From the NCBI GenBank assembly GCA_947471745.1, contig CANJKZ010000978.1:309501-373500 (forward strand): DNA of 64,000 bases, written 5' to 3'. This document shows, in pieces, positions 23,810 through 32,830 of the stretch. The translations under genes and the position numbers were made by a program. Below the pieces are notes generated by a model. It did no database searches and was not told where the DNA came from. It saw only the letters and a list, made by a program, of their open reading frames with translations. Origin of the DNA: Closterium sp. Naga37s-1 (lineage: Eukaryota > Streptophyta > Zygnematophyceae > Desmidiales > Closteriaceae). Each line of letters starts with the position of its first letter. Position 1 is the first letter of the stretch.

Positions 23810-23940
23810 TGTGAATCAAGAAAAAACAGGAATGAAATGACTAAGTGAAAGTTGGGTACAAAAGGCAAACCCTAGGAAACTGTACCCCATATGTGCTACC
23901 CCACTATAGCCTACAGTAGCTATGTCAAATAACTCTGACA
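23810..23940 (-). repeat. 5' LTR of copia-B
   Basis: 131 bp. On the minus strand it is followed at 23809 by the primer site tggtatagagcgggttcc. Confidence 0.93.
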
Positions 23941-24209
23941 TTTACTACAAGAGCAAAACTACAACGCCCAAGCTTATCGGGTACGTCGACGCCGACCACG
24001 CCGGAGATCCTGACAACAGGCGCTCGCGCACAGGCTACATCTACCGCCTCGAGCTTATCGGACCTATTTTGTGGCAGTCAAGCAAACAGGAATTAATCGC
24101 CCTCTCCTCAGCTGAAGCTGAATATATCGCACTCTGCTCAGCCACCAAGGAAGGACTGTACCTTCGCGAACTTCTGGAGGAAGCGAAGCTGGCCCAGTTA
24201 CCCAGCTTC
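23941..24209 (+). pseudogene. copia-C RNase H, first part
   Basis: It continues from the short piece at 16379-16401 (PTIGLIYY). It reads YVDADHAGD, then RSRTGYIY, WQSSKQ, LSSAEAEYIAL and LREL, the standard Ty1/copia RNase H signature. The hAT-like element interrupts it after LPSF at 24209. Confidence 0.88.
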
Positions 24210-24724
24210 CAGGCTCTACGATATCAGGAATTTTTCCCTGAAATTCCTGATTTTCAGCCTAGTTTTGTGTACCTACACTGAATTTTCAGTGTTGAGATTT
24301 TTGTGACACTGATTTTTTCAGCCTTTACTTCATAGCTAACACTGATGTTTCAGACTTTTATCGAAGTGTACACTGAATGCACATTCCGAATCCTTACCGT
24401 AAAACACCCGAGACAATAAGTCAACCAACATTTCCACAATTTAAAAACCACTTCTGTAAACAATACTGATTGTTGACTCCATGAACTGGCTTAGTGGTTA
24501 GCGAAGTGGATACCGAATGGTAAGGTTTCTGGTACGAATCCCTCTACTACCATGTTCGTAAAGGCTACTCTAGAACAACTGCATGATATGATTGAAAATT
24601 CAGGCTTATGTTTTCCGGAACCCTGAAAATTCAGGCTTTTTTTTTTAGGAACCTTGAAAATTCAGGCTTTTTTTCACAAGGACCCTGATGCATCAACGTC
24701 CCTAAAAGTGAATCTGAGGGCCTG
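24210..24724. mobile_element. 515-bp hAT-like non-autonomous element
   Basis: The 8-bp TSD ccagcttc (24202-24209 and 24725-24732) and short imperfect ends (caggctct and agggcctg) fit the hAT superfamily. Removing it restores copia-C's frame. Inside are several cctgaaaattcaggct-type palindromic repeats and T-runs. A tRNA-like stretch (24480-24550) is also present. No transposase is encoded. Confidence 0.82.
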
Positions 24725-24732
24725 CCAGCTTC

Positions 24733-25011
24733 TCCCTATTCTGCAACAACCAGTCAGCAATTCGCATAGCCAACAAAAATGGATTCCCGAACAGGACGAA
24801 GCATATCGCCCTGCGATATTTCTTCGTAAAGGACGAGATCGAGAAGGGGAAACTTGAGCTGTCTTACTGCTCCACATCCGAGATGGCAGCTGATTACTTG
24901 ACCAAGAAGCTCGGAAAGTCGAAGTTTGAATATTGCATGCTGCTGACTGGACAAAGCCACGTCACCAGCAGCGACACTCTAGAAGCGAAGGGGAGTGTTG
25001 GAAACAACTGA
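24733..25011 (+). pseudogene. copia-C RNase H, C-terminal part
   Basis: It reads SLFCNNQSAIRIAN, RTKHIALRYFF, LELSYCSTSEMAADYLTKKL and ends VGNN with TGA at 25009-25011. The LTR begins at 24996, so the stop lies inside the LTR, as in many plant copia elements. Confidence 0.88.
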
Positions 25012-25353
25012 TCTAAGCGCCTCTGTCGTGTCGAAACACCAAGACAGAAGCGAAGCAGATCGTATCGAAACATCGGTGAGTCAACCCTCGGTGGTTGAAC
25101 AACTGCTGGAGGTTACGCGAAAGGCAAAGGTCAGCGACCTTTGACCTGACAAATGCAGCGCGACAGCAAGGACAAACAACTGTCTCGATACTGAGCAGTT
25201 GCCCGAGTCGACACTGTATCGAACCGCAACAGCAACAGTAAAACAGTTATTAACCGTATCTTTTCATATTCCCTGTATTCTTATAAAAAGCATGTATCTC
25301 TTTACTTTGATTAATCAACTTTGCCCTCACATACCGGTACAAGCGCAAGGTGG
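24996..25353 (+). repeat. start of the 3' LTR of copia-C, interrupted by copia-D
   Basis: The purine tract gaagcgaaggggag precedes tgttggaaacaac, a typical plant copia LTR start. The LTR is cut at 25353 by copia-D and resumes at 32826. Its end cannot be fixed because the 5' LTR is outside the window. I see no separate gene in this stretch. Confidence 0.75.
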
Positions 25354-25486
25354 TGTCAGAACATTATAGCTTATGCTGTTGTGTAGGCTATAGTGGGGTA
25401 TCCCATAGGGGGTACAACCAATTAGGGTTTCATATTTGTACTCACTTCATTTTCATAGTTCATTCATTCTCGTTCTCATTGTAACA
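25354..25486 (+). repeat. 5' LTR of copia-D
   Basis: 133 bp, tgtcagaacattatagc ... cattgtaaca. It contains the taggctatagtggggta core shared with the other elements. Confidence 0.95.
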
Positions 25487-25504
25487 TGGAATCAGAGCAG
25501 GTCC
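25487..25504 (+). other. primer binding site of copia-D
   Basis: tggaatcagagcaggtcc directly after the LTR; initiator-Met-tRNA type with one mismatch. Confidence 0.75.
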
Positions 25505-26486
25505 CCTCCTAGGGACTGTTCCTTGGGCCCACCGAAGCGCGCCTCGAGTCGCGCCTGCCTTTTTTAGCGGCCCGTCGAGTCGCACCTAGCGGCCCGTCGC
25601 GCCGCCCTTACGGTCGCGTCGAGCCGCCCTAGCGGCTGCGGCGCGCCGCCCTTTTCCCGGCCCGTCGCCGCCCTTACCCGCGGCTTTGCGCCGCCCTCAC
25701 CGGCGGCTTCGCGCCGCCCCTACCTGCGGCTTCGCGCCGCCCAGGCCCGTCGCCGCCCTTCCCGCGGCTTCGCGCCGCCTCTACCTGCGGCTTCGAGCCG
25801 CCCCGGCCCGTCGCCGCCCTTACCTGCGGCTTCGCGCCGCCTACGGCCCGTCGCCGCCCTTTTCTGCGGCCCCGCCGCCTCTCTCGTTGCGGCCCCGCCG
25901 CCCGTCTTCGCGGCCCCGCCGCCATCTCTCGCTGCGGCCCCGCCGCCACTCACTGCGGCCCCGCCACCCGTCTCAGCGGCCCCGCCGCCCGTCTTCGCGG
26001 CCCCGCCGCCTCTCTCGCTGCGGCCCCGCCGCCTCTCACTGCGGCCCCGCCGCCCTACTCAGCGGCCTCGCCGCCCGACTTCGCGGCCCCGCCGCCCGTC
26101 TTCGCGGCTCCGCCGTCCTTCTGCAGCGGCCCCGCCACTCCTCTACAGCGGCCCCGCCGCCCTACGTCAGCGGCCCAGCCGAGCCGCCCAACAGCAGCGC
26201 AGCCGAGCCGCCCAGCAGCAGAGCAGCCGAGCCGCCCCGCTGTTGAGCTGCGCTGCAGCCGAGCCGCCCGGCCGCCCACCAGCCGAGCCGCCGTGCAGCC
26301 GACCGCCCAGCCGCCGAACCGCCCAGCTGCCGAGCCTCCCAGCCGCCGAGCCGCCCAGCCGCCGAGCCGCCCAGCGGCCGAGCCGCCCTGCAGCCGAGCC
26401 GCCCGAGCAGCCCTGTCCGGTGAGCACAGACCCTCTGTCACTGCGTGCTCTTCCCCTACTCCTTGCACTGCTGGTCTACTGCTGTC
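25505..26486 (+). repeat. GC-rich leader of copia-D
   Basis: About 1 kb of cgcggctt, cgccgcc and gccgagccgcccagc units leading to gag. The repeats are shorter and more varied than in copia-A/E/G. A GTGAGC donor-like site follows ccctgtccg at about 26420, where the other copies have GTAAGAGC. No protein is supported here. Confidence 0.7.
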
Positions 26487-27563
26487 ATGGCTACCCCTAG
26501 TGTCCTCACTTTTGACGCTGAGGGTCGGGCCATTGACTTTGAGGTCTGGGTAGATGACCTACAGCTGTTCTTACAGTGCGATAGGGCGGACGGCCTCTCT
26601 CTCTTTGACCTCACCTCTGGCGCTTCCCCTGCCCCTGCTGCTGATGCTGACGCCACTGTTCGCTCCCAGTGGGCCACGCGCGATGCTGCTGCACGTCTTG
26701 CTGTGCGTCGCCACCTCCCTACCTCCGAGCGTGCGCACTTTAGTCAGTACAAGAGTGCTCAGACCTTGTACGCCGCTGTAGTCGCGCGCTACTCCTCCCC
26801 TTCCACTGCTGCACTGAGCCGTCTCATGCTGCCGTACCTCTTCCCTGACCTTGCTTCTTTTCTCACCGTTGCTGACCTCATTACGCACCTCCGCACTAGT
26901 GACACTCGCTACCGCGCTGCACTTCCTGCTGACTTCTGCACCGCGAACCCCCCCCCCATGTACATCACTCTGTACTTCCTAGTCACTCGCCTCCCTGACT
27001 CCCTTCGAGTAGTCAGGGACCACTTTCTCTCAGTCTGTCCCACCACACTCACTGTAGACCTCCTCGAGAAGGCCCTCCTCGCGATAGAAAAGAGCATAGT
27101 CGCTGTAGGAGCCTCTCGAGGTGACCCGCGCACCCCCATCTTTGAGGGGTGTTCTCCCTCCCCCCTGCTGCCCTCTGTTGCCTCTGCTGCTTCGGCCGAC
27201 CTCCTTGGTCTTGAGTCGGTCGGTGCGGCGTCTGCCCCTAGCGGGAGACGCCGCCCTGGCAAGGGCAAAGGGGGCAAGGGAGCTGGAGGAGCGGGCGGTG
27301 GAGGTGGAGGTGGAGGCAGTGGGGGGAGTGGGGGTAGCGGTGGAGGTGGAGGTGGGGGTGGGGGGTTCGGTGGCGGCAGTGGAGGCGGAGGCCGCGGCGG
27401 CGGTGGCGGTGGTAGCGGAGGTGGCGGAGGAGGCGGCGGTGGAGGAGGCGGTGGAGGCGGCGGCGGCAGTGGAGGCAGCGGAGGCGGTGGAGGTGGTGGG
27501 GGTGGCGGTGGAGCTGGTCGCGGGTCTTTGCAGAGGAGTGGCTCCGGTGGTGGCTCGCGCTAG
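26487..27563 (+). CDS. gag: copia-D gag (capsid-like), ends in TAG
   Basis: The start at 26487 (MATPSV) is chosen because it is conserved in all five related copies; an in-frame ATG 42 bases upstream is not. The 358-residue product has a mostly helical, acidic N-half (VWVDDLQLFLQC, then HLPTSERAHFSQYKSAQTL) of the kind found in copia Gag capsid regions. It then has a long Gly tract (about residues 260-350). The C-run at 26947-26956 is 10 bases, keeping gag in frame throughout. It stops at TAG in the sequence CGC TAG CAG CAG CAG, where copia-A, -B and -E have CAG. The CCHC-like finger lies after the stop. Confidence 0.9.
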   Translation: MATPSVLTFDAEGRAIDFEVWVDDLQLFLQCDRADGLSLFDLTSGASPAPAADADATVRSQWATRDAAARLAVRRHLPTSERAHFSQYKSAQTLYAAVVARYSSPSTAALSRLMLPYLFPDLASFLTVADLITHLRTSDTRYRAALPADFCTANPPPMYITLYFLVTRLPDSLRVVRDHFLSVCPTTLTVDLLEKALLAIEKSIVAVGASRGDPRTPIFEGCSPSPLLPSVASAASADLLGLESVGAASAPSGRRRPGKGKGGKGAGGAGGGGGGGGSGGSGGSGGGGGGGGGFGGGSGGGGRGGGGGGSGGGGGGGGGGGGGGGGGSGGSGGGGGGGGGGGAGRGSLQRSGSGGGSR

Positions 27564-30500
27564 CAGCAGCAGCGTGGTCGTGCGACCCTGTCCCCTCAGC
27601 AGCTCCGTGAGTGGTACACTGCACGCCAGCGGGGTGGGGGTTTTGGTCCGTGTACCTACGTCCTGCGCACCGGCGACCGTGCGGGTGAGCAGTGTGGGGG
27701 TGCGCACCCCACTCCGCGCTGCTTTGGCCGCCTGACGGACGCATGGCGTCACCAGTTCCCGGAGGCCTCCGAGATCCCTCGCTGGGACGAGCTGTCTAGG
27801 GCGGGGGTTGCCATCTTTGATCTGGACTTTGATGCTATTCTCTCTGCCATGTATGCTGTGTCTATTAGTGATGAGGGTGACTGTTACCGGTGTTTCCAGC
27901 CCGATCCGGGCATTGAGACTGCTGCTCTAGGTACTGGTGAGGCTGCTGCCCTAGGTGCTTACGACGCTGCTGCTCTAGGTGCTGGTGTGTCTGCGTCCTC
28001 AGGTACTGGTGAGTCTGCTCTCTCAGGTACCGCGTCGGCTTCGGCCTCCCTCACCTTCACTCTTGACTCTGGGGCGTCTCGCTCCTTCTTTCGGGACCGC
28101 ACCACACTCACGCCGCTTAGTCGGCCGGTTGCGGTGTCTCTGGCTGACCCCTCTGGGGGTCCGGTCCTGTCTCGTTTCTCCACAGTCCTCCCGTGTCCGG
28201 CGGCTCCCTCTGGCACCCTGTCTGGTCTCTACCTCCCCTCGTTCTCGACGAACCTGGTGAGTGGTGCTGACCTACAGGATGCGGGTGTCCACCAGTTCAC
28301 TCCTGCACGTCAGCGAGTGACCCACTGTACAGAGGTTGGCACAGGCCGACACCTGGCTACGTTCACCCGTCAGCCGGGGTCGAGCCTGTACACTCTGACC
28401 ACTGCGTCTTCTCCAGTTGCTGAGTCTGGTAGGGTAGTTACGTCGGGTCAGGTGTTTGCTGCGGCGTCCAGGTCTGGTCCTGAGTCTGCCCCCTGTTCGT
28501 GTCGTCTCCTGTCTCACGAGACTCTCCTCTGGCACCACCGCCTTGGCCACCCCTCTCTGCTTCGGCTCAGAGGTATGGCCTCCCGTCTTCTTGTGTCCGG
28601 TCTCCCCCGGTCCCTCCCTCCCCTTCCTCAGGGCCCTGGCCCTGCCTGTGTCCCCTGTGTCGAGGGGCGCCAGCGTGCTGCCCCTCACTCCTCCCAGTTT
28701 CCTTCGACAGAGGCCCCGTTGCAGACACTTCACATGGACGTGTGGGGCCCAGCCCGCGTCCGTGGACAGGGTCACGAGCGCTACTTCCTGCTCGTTGTTG
28801 ACGACTACTCGCGTTACACCACAGTCTTCCCCTTGCGCAGCAAGGGTGATGTCACTGAGGTGCTGATCGACTGGATCCGCGCAGCTCGTCTCCAGCTCAG
28901 GCAGAGCTTCGGCTCGGACTTTCCTGTTCTGCGTCTGCACTCGGACAGAGGCGGAGAGTTCTCCTCTGGCCTTCTACGTGCCTACTGTCGTGCACGGGGC
29001 ATCCGTCAGACCTTCACGCTTCCGGACTCACCGCAGCAAAATGGGATTGCTGAGCGCCGCATTGGCATGGTCATGGACGTCGCTCGTACGTCTATGATGC
29101 ATGCGGCTGCCCCCCATTTTCTGTGGCCGTTTGCGGTGAGGTACGCGGCGCATCAGATCAACCTCCACCCCAGGGTCTCCAGGCCGGAGACCTCCCCAGC
29201 CTTGCTGTGGACGGGGAAGGTTGGCGATGCGTCGGCGTTCCGGGTCTGGGGATCTCGGGCGTTTGTCCGCGACCTGTCTGCGGACAAACTATCCCCTCGT
29301 GCTGCTCCTTGCATCTTCCTGGGGTTCCCCCCTGACGCGCCTGGGTGGCAGTTTTACCACCCCACCTCTCGCCGTGTTCTGTCCTCCCAGGACGTCACGT
29401 TTGACGAGTCGGTCCCCTACTACCGCCTCTTCCCCTACCGCACTCCGTCCCTCCCCCCACCCCCACTCTTCCTGGTACCAGGTCCCCCCCAGGTAGACCC
29501 CCTCCCCCCTCAGGGTCCTGCCCCTTCAGGTGTGTCCCAGGTAGACGCAGTCGAGCCTGTCGAGGTCACTGGTGACTCTGGTGCTGCTGAGGGTGCTGAG
29601 GCTGGGGGTGCTGTACCTGGGGGTGCGGAGCCTAGGGGTGCTGGGCCTGGGGGTGCTACGTCTGGGGGTGCTGAGCCTAGGGGTGCTGAGCCTAGGGGTG
29701 CTGAGCCTGGGGGTGCTGAGCCTAGGGGTGCTGAGCCTGGGGGTGCTGAGCCTGGGGGTGCTGAGCCTGGGGGTGCTGAGCCTAGGGGTGCTGAGCCTGG
29801 GGGTGCTGAGCCTAGGGGTGCTACGTCTGGGGGTGCTGAGCCTAGGGGTGCTATGCCTGGGGGTGCTGAGCCTGGAGGTGCTCCGCCTGGAGGTTCTCCG
29901 AGTGCTTCGTCTCGCCGGGAGCCACTTTCTCCACAGGAGCTGCGTGAGTGGTTTGCCCGGCGCTGGAGGCGTGCTGCTGGTGCTGGAGGTCCTTCGGCTG
30001 CTGAGGGTGCTGCGGTCGCGGGTCCCGGAGGTGCTCGTCCTGGGTGCACTGGAGCTGGTGCTGCTGAGGGTGTTGGCGCTGAGACTACCGCTGGCAGTCC
30101 TATTGGGGGTGCTCCTGGTGCTGCTGGAGGTTCTGGAGCTACTGGTGATGCTGCTGGAGCGGGTGCTCCTGCTGAGGGTTCTGGTGCTGTCCCTGCTGCT
30201 TCTAGCGTCGCCGCGCGGCCTCGACCGTACTTCGTTCCACTCCTGCAGCAGGTTCTTGGTCTTCCACCTTCTACTGGTCCTCCTCCTCCCTTAGAGTGTC
30301 CACAGCCTGTCTCGTCCCAGCTACAGTTGCAGCCTACCTCCTCTTTGCCTGCTCCTTCTCCCTACACTGGTCCTACTGGAGGTCTGGCTGAGCGTCGTGA
30401 GCCTGCGTCTCGCCCTGCGTCGCCTGTCCGTGCTGCTCGCACTAGTGGTCGCGGTTCGCGTCAGCGTCCTCCTCCTGTCCCTGGCACGCACCGGATGTCT

Positions 30501-32480
30501 CTGCGTCCGTCCACTGCTCCTCTGCGTGCCCCTTTGCCTTCTCCTCCTGAGTCCTCTCTTCCTGCTCTTGCCGACCCGGAGTCGGACTCTCTTCGTGCTG
30601 CCAGTCCTACTGTCACGCGTCTCCTTGCCACTGTTGTCACTGACCCTTCTTTCGAGTCTACTGCTGCGTCTGCTCTCGTTACTGAGCTCGTCGACTTTGC
30701 TGCTCGCTGTCGCTTAGACTACGCTGCTAGTCTTGTCGCTGAGTCTGAGTCTGTCTGTCCTCCGTCCGTCGGGGGTGAGTGTGCCCTTGGCACGGACGTC
30801 CTTGAGGACAGGCAGGAGGAGTTCCAGTGTCTGGCAGCTGCCTCACCTCATCTCGTGTCCGTACTGCTTACCCCTGAGGGAGACCCGGATGCACTTGACA
30901 TCCCGACTCCGCGCTCTTACGCGGAGGCGATAGAGGGTCCCTACTCCTCTCAGTGGCAGGCAGCTATGGATGCAGAGATGGCTTCCTGGAAGTCCACAGG
31001 CACCTACGTTGACGCTGTCCCCCCTCCTGGGGCGAACATCGTCAGTGGCATGTGGATCTTCAGGGTGAAGCGGCCGCCGGGTTCTCCGCCTGTCTTCAAG
31101 GCGCGCTACGTGGCTCGTGGCTTCAGTCAGCGGCAGGGAGTTGACTACTTTCAGACCTTCTCCCCCACCCCGAAGATGACCACTCTTCGGGTACTGCTGC
31201 ACGTTGCTGCTCACCGTGACTACGAGCTGCACTCTCTTGACTTCAGCACAGCTTTCTTGCAGGGCAGCCTGCACGAGGAGATCTGGCTGCGTCGCCCACC
31301 TGGCTTCACTGGGTCTTTCCCTCCTGGTACCCAGTGGAGTCTCCGACGTCCAGTCTACGGTCTCCGCCAGGCGCCACGTGAGTGGCACGACACACTGAGG
31401 ACTACGCTTGCGGCTCTTGGGTTTGCTCCTTCTACTGCCGACCCGTCGCTGTTTCTACGCACCGACACCTCTCTGCCGCCGTTCTACATCCTCGTGTACG
31501 TCGACGACTTGGTCTTTGCCACAGCTGACACTGCTGGACTCGCCTACGTGAAGTCCGAGCTGCAGAAGAGACACACGTGCACAGACCTGGGTGAACTGCG
31601 CAGCTACCTTGGCTTGCAGATCACCCGGGACAGAGCACGCCGCACCATTACCCTGACTCAGTCACACATGGTGCAGCAGGTCCTTCAGCGCTTCGGCTTC
31701 ACGTACTCCTCGCCTCAGGCCACTCCTCTGTCTACTCGCCACTCGCTCTCAGCTCTGCCTTCGGATGAGTCCGTAGAGTCGAGTGGCCCGTACCCAGAGC
31801 TTGTTGGCTGCCTCATGTACCTGATGACCTGCACACGACCTGACCTTGCATACCCTCTTAGCATTCTTGCACGCTATGTTGCTCCTGGGAGACACAGACC
31901 AGAGCACATGGCTGCAGCGAAGAGGGTGTTGCGCTACTTGTGCAGTACGTCGGGCATGGGGCTAGTGCTTGGAGGGCGGAGTCCAGTGGTCCTCACTGGG
32001 CACGCGGACGCTTCTTGGGCTGACGACCAGGCTACGCAGCGGTCGTCACAGGGTTACACCTTCAGCCTTGGTTCCGGCTCTGTTTCGTGGCGGGCTACTC
32101 GCTCGTCTTCTGTTCTTAGCTCGAGTTGTGAGGCTGAGATCTACGCCGGGGCCATGGCTGCACAGGAGCTTCGCTGGCTCACCTACCTGCTGACCGACCT
32201 TGGAGAGCCGCCTCGTTCTCCTCCAGTCCTGTACGTAGACAACAAGGCCATGCTGGCCTTGTGTCGAGAGCAGCGACTGGAGCACAGAACAAAGCACATT
32301 GCTCTCCGCTACTTCCTTGCTCGTGAGCTACAGCAACGTGGACAGTTGCGGCTTGCGTACGTGGCCTCTGAGGCCAACACTGCTGATGTCTTCACCAAGG
32401 CACTTCCGCCTTGTGATCATCAGCGCTTCTGCACTCAGCTGGGTCTTGTGCCCGTCTTGCCTCACTTGCTCTCCTCTTGA
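27564..32480 (+). CDS. pol: copia-D pol: CCHC-like finger, protease, integrase, RT, RNase H
   Basis: Open from the codon after TAG to TGA at 32478-32480, 1638 codons in the gag frame. Numbering from the gag Met: a Cys/His cluster (C389, C403, H407, C412), protease DSGAS at 527-531, zinc motif H683/H688 and C721/C724, and integrase D751, D820, E856 with DD35E spacing. A Gly-Ala-Glu-Pro pentapeptide repeat (29580-29890) links to the RT (FKARYVARGFSQRQG, YVDD at 1671). RNase H follows (GHADASWADD, YVDNKAML, EHRTKHIALRYF). The first Met after the TAG is 27849, downstream of the finger, so normal expression would need readthrough, a shared ancestor with CAG, or internal initiation. Confidence 0.92.
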   Translation, partial: QQQRGRATLSPQQLREWYTARQRGGGFGPCTYVLRTGDRAGEQCGGAHPTPRCFGRLTDAWRHQFPEASEIPRWDELSRAGVAIFDLDFDAILSAMYAVSISDEGDCYRCFQPDPGIETAALGTGEAAALGAYDAAALGAGVSASSGTGESALSGTASASASLTFTLDSGASRSFFRDRTTLTPLSRPVAVSLADPSGGPVLSRFSTVLPCPAAPSGTLSGLYLPSFSTNLVSGADLQDAGVHQFTPARQRVTHCTEVGTGRHLATFTRQPGSSLYTLTTASSPVAESGRVVTSGQVFAAASRSGPESAPCSCRLLSHETLLWHHRLGHPSLLRLRGMASRLLVSGLPRSLPPLPQGPGPACVPCVEGRQRAAPHSSQFPSTEAPLQTLHMDVWGPARVRGQGHERYFLLVVDDYSRYTTVFPLRSKGDVTEVLIDWIRAARLQLRQSFGSDFPVLRLHSDRGGEFSSGLLRAYCRARGIRQTFTLPDSPQQNGIAERRIGMVMDVARTSMMHAAAPHFLWPFAVRYAAHQINLHPRVSRPETSPALLWTGKVGDASAFRVWGSRAFVRDLSADKLSPRAAPCIFLGFPPDAPGWQFYHPTSRRVLSSQDVTFDESVPYYRLFPYRTPSLPPPPLFLVPGPPQVDPLPPQGPAPSGVSQVDAVEPVEVTGDSGAAEGAEAGGAVPGGAEPRGAGPGGATSGGAEPRGAEPRGAEPGGAEPRGAEPGGAEPGGAEPGGAEPRGAEPGGAEPRGATSGGAEPRGAMPGGAEPGGAPPGGSPSASSRREPLSPQELREWFARRWRRAAGAGGPSAAEGAAVAGPGGARPGCTGAGAAEGVGAETTAGSPIGGAPGAAGGSGATGDAAGAGAPAEGSGAVPAASSVAARPRPYFVPLLQQVLGLPPSTGPPPPLECPQPVSSQLQLQPTSSLPAPSPYTGPTGGLAERREPASRPASPVRAARTSGRGSRQRPPPVPGTHRMSLRPSTAPLRAPLPSPPESSLPALADPESDSLRAASPTVTRLLATVVTDPSFESTAASALVTELVDFAARCRLDYAASLVAESESVCPPSVGGECALGTDVLEDRQEEFQCLAAASPHLVSVLLTPEGDPDALDIPTPRSYAEAIEGPYSSQWQAAMDAEMASWKSTGTYVDAVPPPGANIVSGMWIFRVKRPPGSPPVFKARYVARGFSQRQGVDYFQTFSPTPKMTTLRVLLHVAAHRDYELHSLDFSTAFLQGSLHEEIWLRRPPGFTGSFPPGTQWSLRRPVYGLRQAPREWHDTLRTTLAALGFAPSTADPSLFLRTDTSLPPFYILVYVDDLVFATADTAGLAYVKSELQKRHTCTDLGELRSYLGLQITRDRARRTITLTQSHMVQQVLQRFGFTYSSPQATPLSTRHSLSALPSDESVESSGPYPELVGCLMYLMTCTRPDLAYPLSILARYVAPGRHRPEHMAAAKRVLRYLCSTSGMGLVLGGRSPVVLTGHADASWADDQATQRSSQGYTFSLGSGSVSWRATRSSSVLSSSCEAEIYAGAMAAQELRWLTYLLTDLGEPPRSPPVLYVDNKAMLALCREQRLEHRTKHIALRYFLARELQQRGQLRLAYVASEANTADVFTKALPPCDHQRFCTQLGLVPVLPHLLSS

Positions 32481-32669
32481 CCTTGCTTGTACTCTCGCAT
32501 ATATATATACCTGCTCTTGCTTGTCTAGCCTTATATATATGTGTGTACTCTTGCATGTGAACTGGCCGTGTGGCCTTGACCCTGTGCTCGGACTGTGTGG
32601 TGACTTTGTGATCCACCCTGAGCTTGCTTTGCTTTGCTTTGCTTGACTGGTCTTGTGACCCCTTGTTCT

Positions 32670-32692
32670 CCCCCACTTTGCCTATGGGGGTG
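32670..32692 (+). other. polypurine tract and hairpin of copia-D
   Basis: ccccca / tggggg pair across a 9-base loop (32670-32690), with the purine stretch tatgggggtg ending at the LTR. It is preceded by a gctttgctttgctttgc run and the AT-rich 3' UTR. Confidence 0.75.
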
Positions 32693-32825
32693 TGTCAGAA
32701 CATTATAGCTTATGCTGTTGTGTAGGCTATAGTGGGGTATCCCATAGGGGGTACAACCAATTAGGGTTTCATATTTGTACTCACTTCATTTTCATAGTTC
32801 ATTCATTCTCGTTCTCATTGTAACA
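32693..32825 (+). repeat. 3' LTR of copia-D
   Basis: 133 bp, no difference seen from the 5' LTR. Confidence 0.95.
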
Positions 32826-32830
32826 GGTGG

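Larger units (their letters stand above)
16402..23940 (-). mobile_element. copia-B, complete but decayed Ty1/copia retrotransposon
   Basis: 131-bp LTRs at both ends differ at one position (tatatc versus tatgtc), with TSD tttac at 16397-16401 and 23941-23945. It sits in copia-C between RT and RNase H. Order on the minus strand: LTR, primer site, GC-rich leader, gag, pol, AT-rich 3' UTR (16680-16740, tatatata repeats), purine tract, LTR. The protein is the A/D/E/G family, but gag-pol carries at least five separate lesions. Confidence 0.95.
25354..32825 (+). mobile_element. copia-D, complete Ty1/copia retrotransposon with identical LTRs
   Basis: 133-bp LTRs (25354-25486 and 32693-32825) look identical and are flanked by TSD ggtgg (25349-25353, 32826-32830). 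Internal order: primer site, GC-rich leader, gag, TAG, pol, AT-rich 3' UTR, purine-tract hairpin. Its only interruption of the gag-pol frame is the TAG at 27561-27563. Identical LTRs imply it is the youngest insertion of the left stack; it sits in copia-C's LTR. Confidence 0.97.
6423..32830 (+). mobile_element. copia-C, old Ty1/copia element split by five insertions
   Basis: Pieces are 6423-8198 (protease to integrase), 14221-15853 (integrase end to RT), 16377-16401 plus 23941-24209 (RNase H), 24733-25353 (RNase H end and start of the 3' LTR), and from 32826 (rest of the LTR). Removing each insert with one TSD copy restores the frame: across T (KML then RVFGC), across the MITE and copia-B (VST then PTIGLIYY), and across the hAT element (PSF then SLFCNNQ). 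Its codon use is less GC-rich and its proteins differ from copia-A/B/D/E/G, so it is a separate, older lineage. The 5' part lies left of the window. The exact 3' LTR end is unresolved. Confidence 0.9.

Noticed and set aside
24480-24550. Functional tRNA gene
   Set aside because: Box A and B are present but acceptor and T stems do not pair; kept only as a tRNA-like relic.
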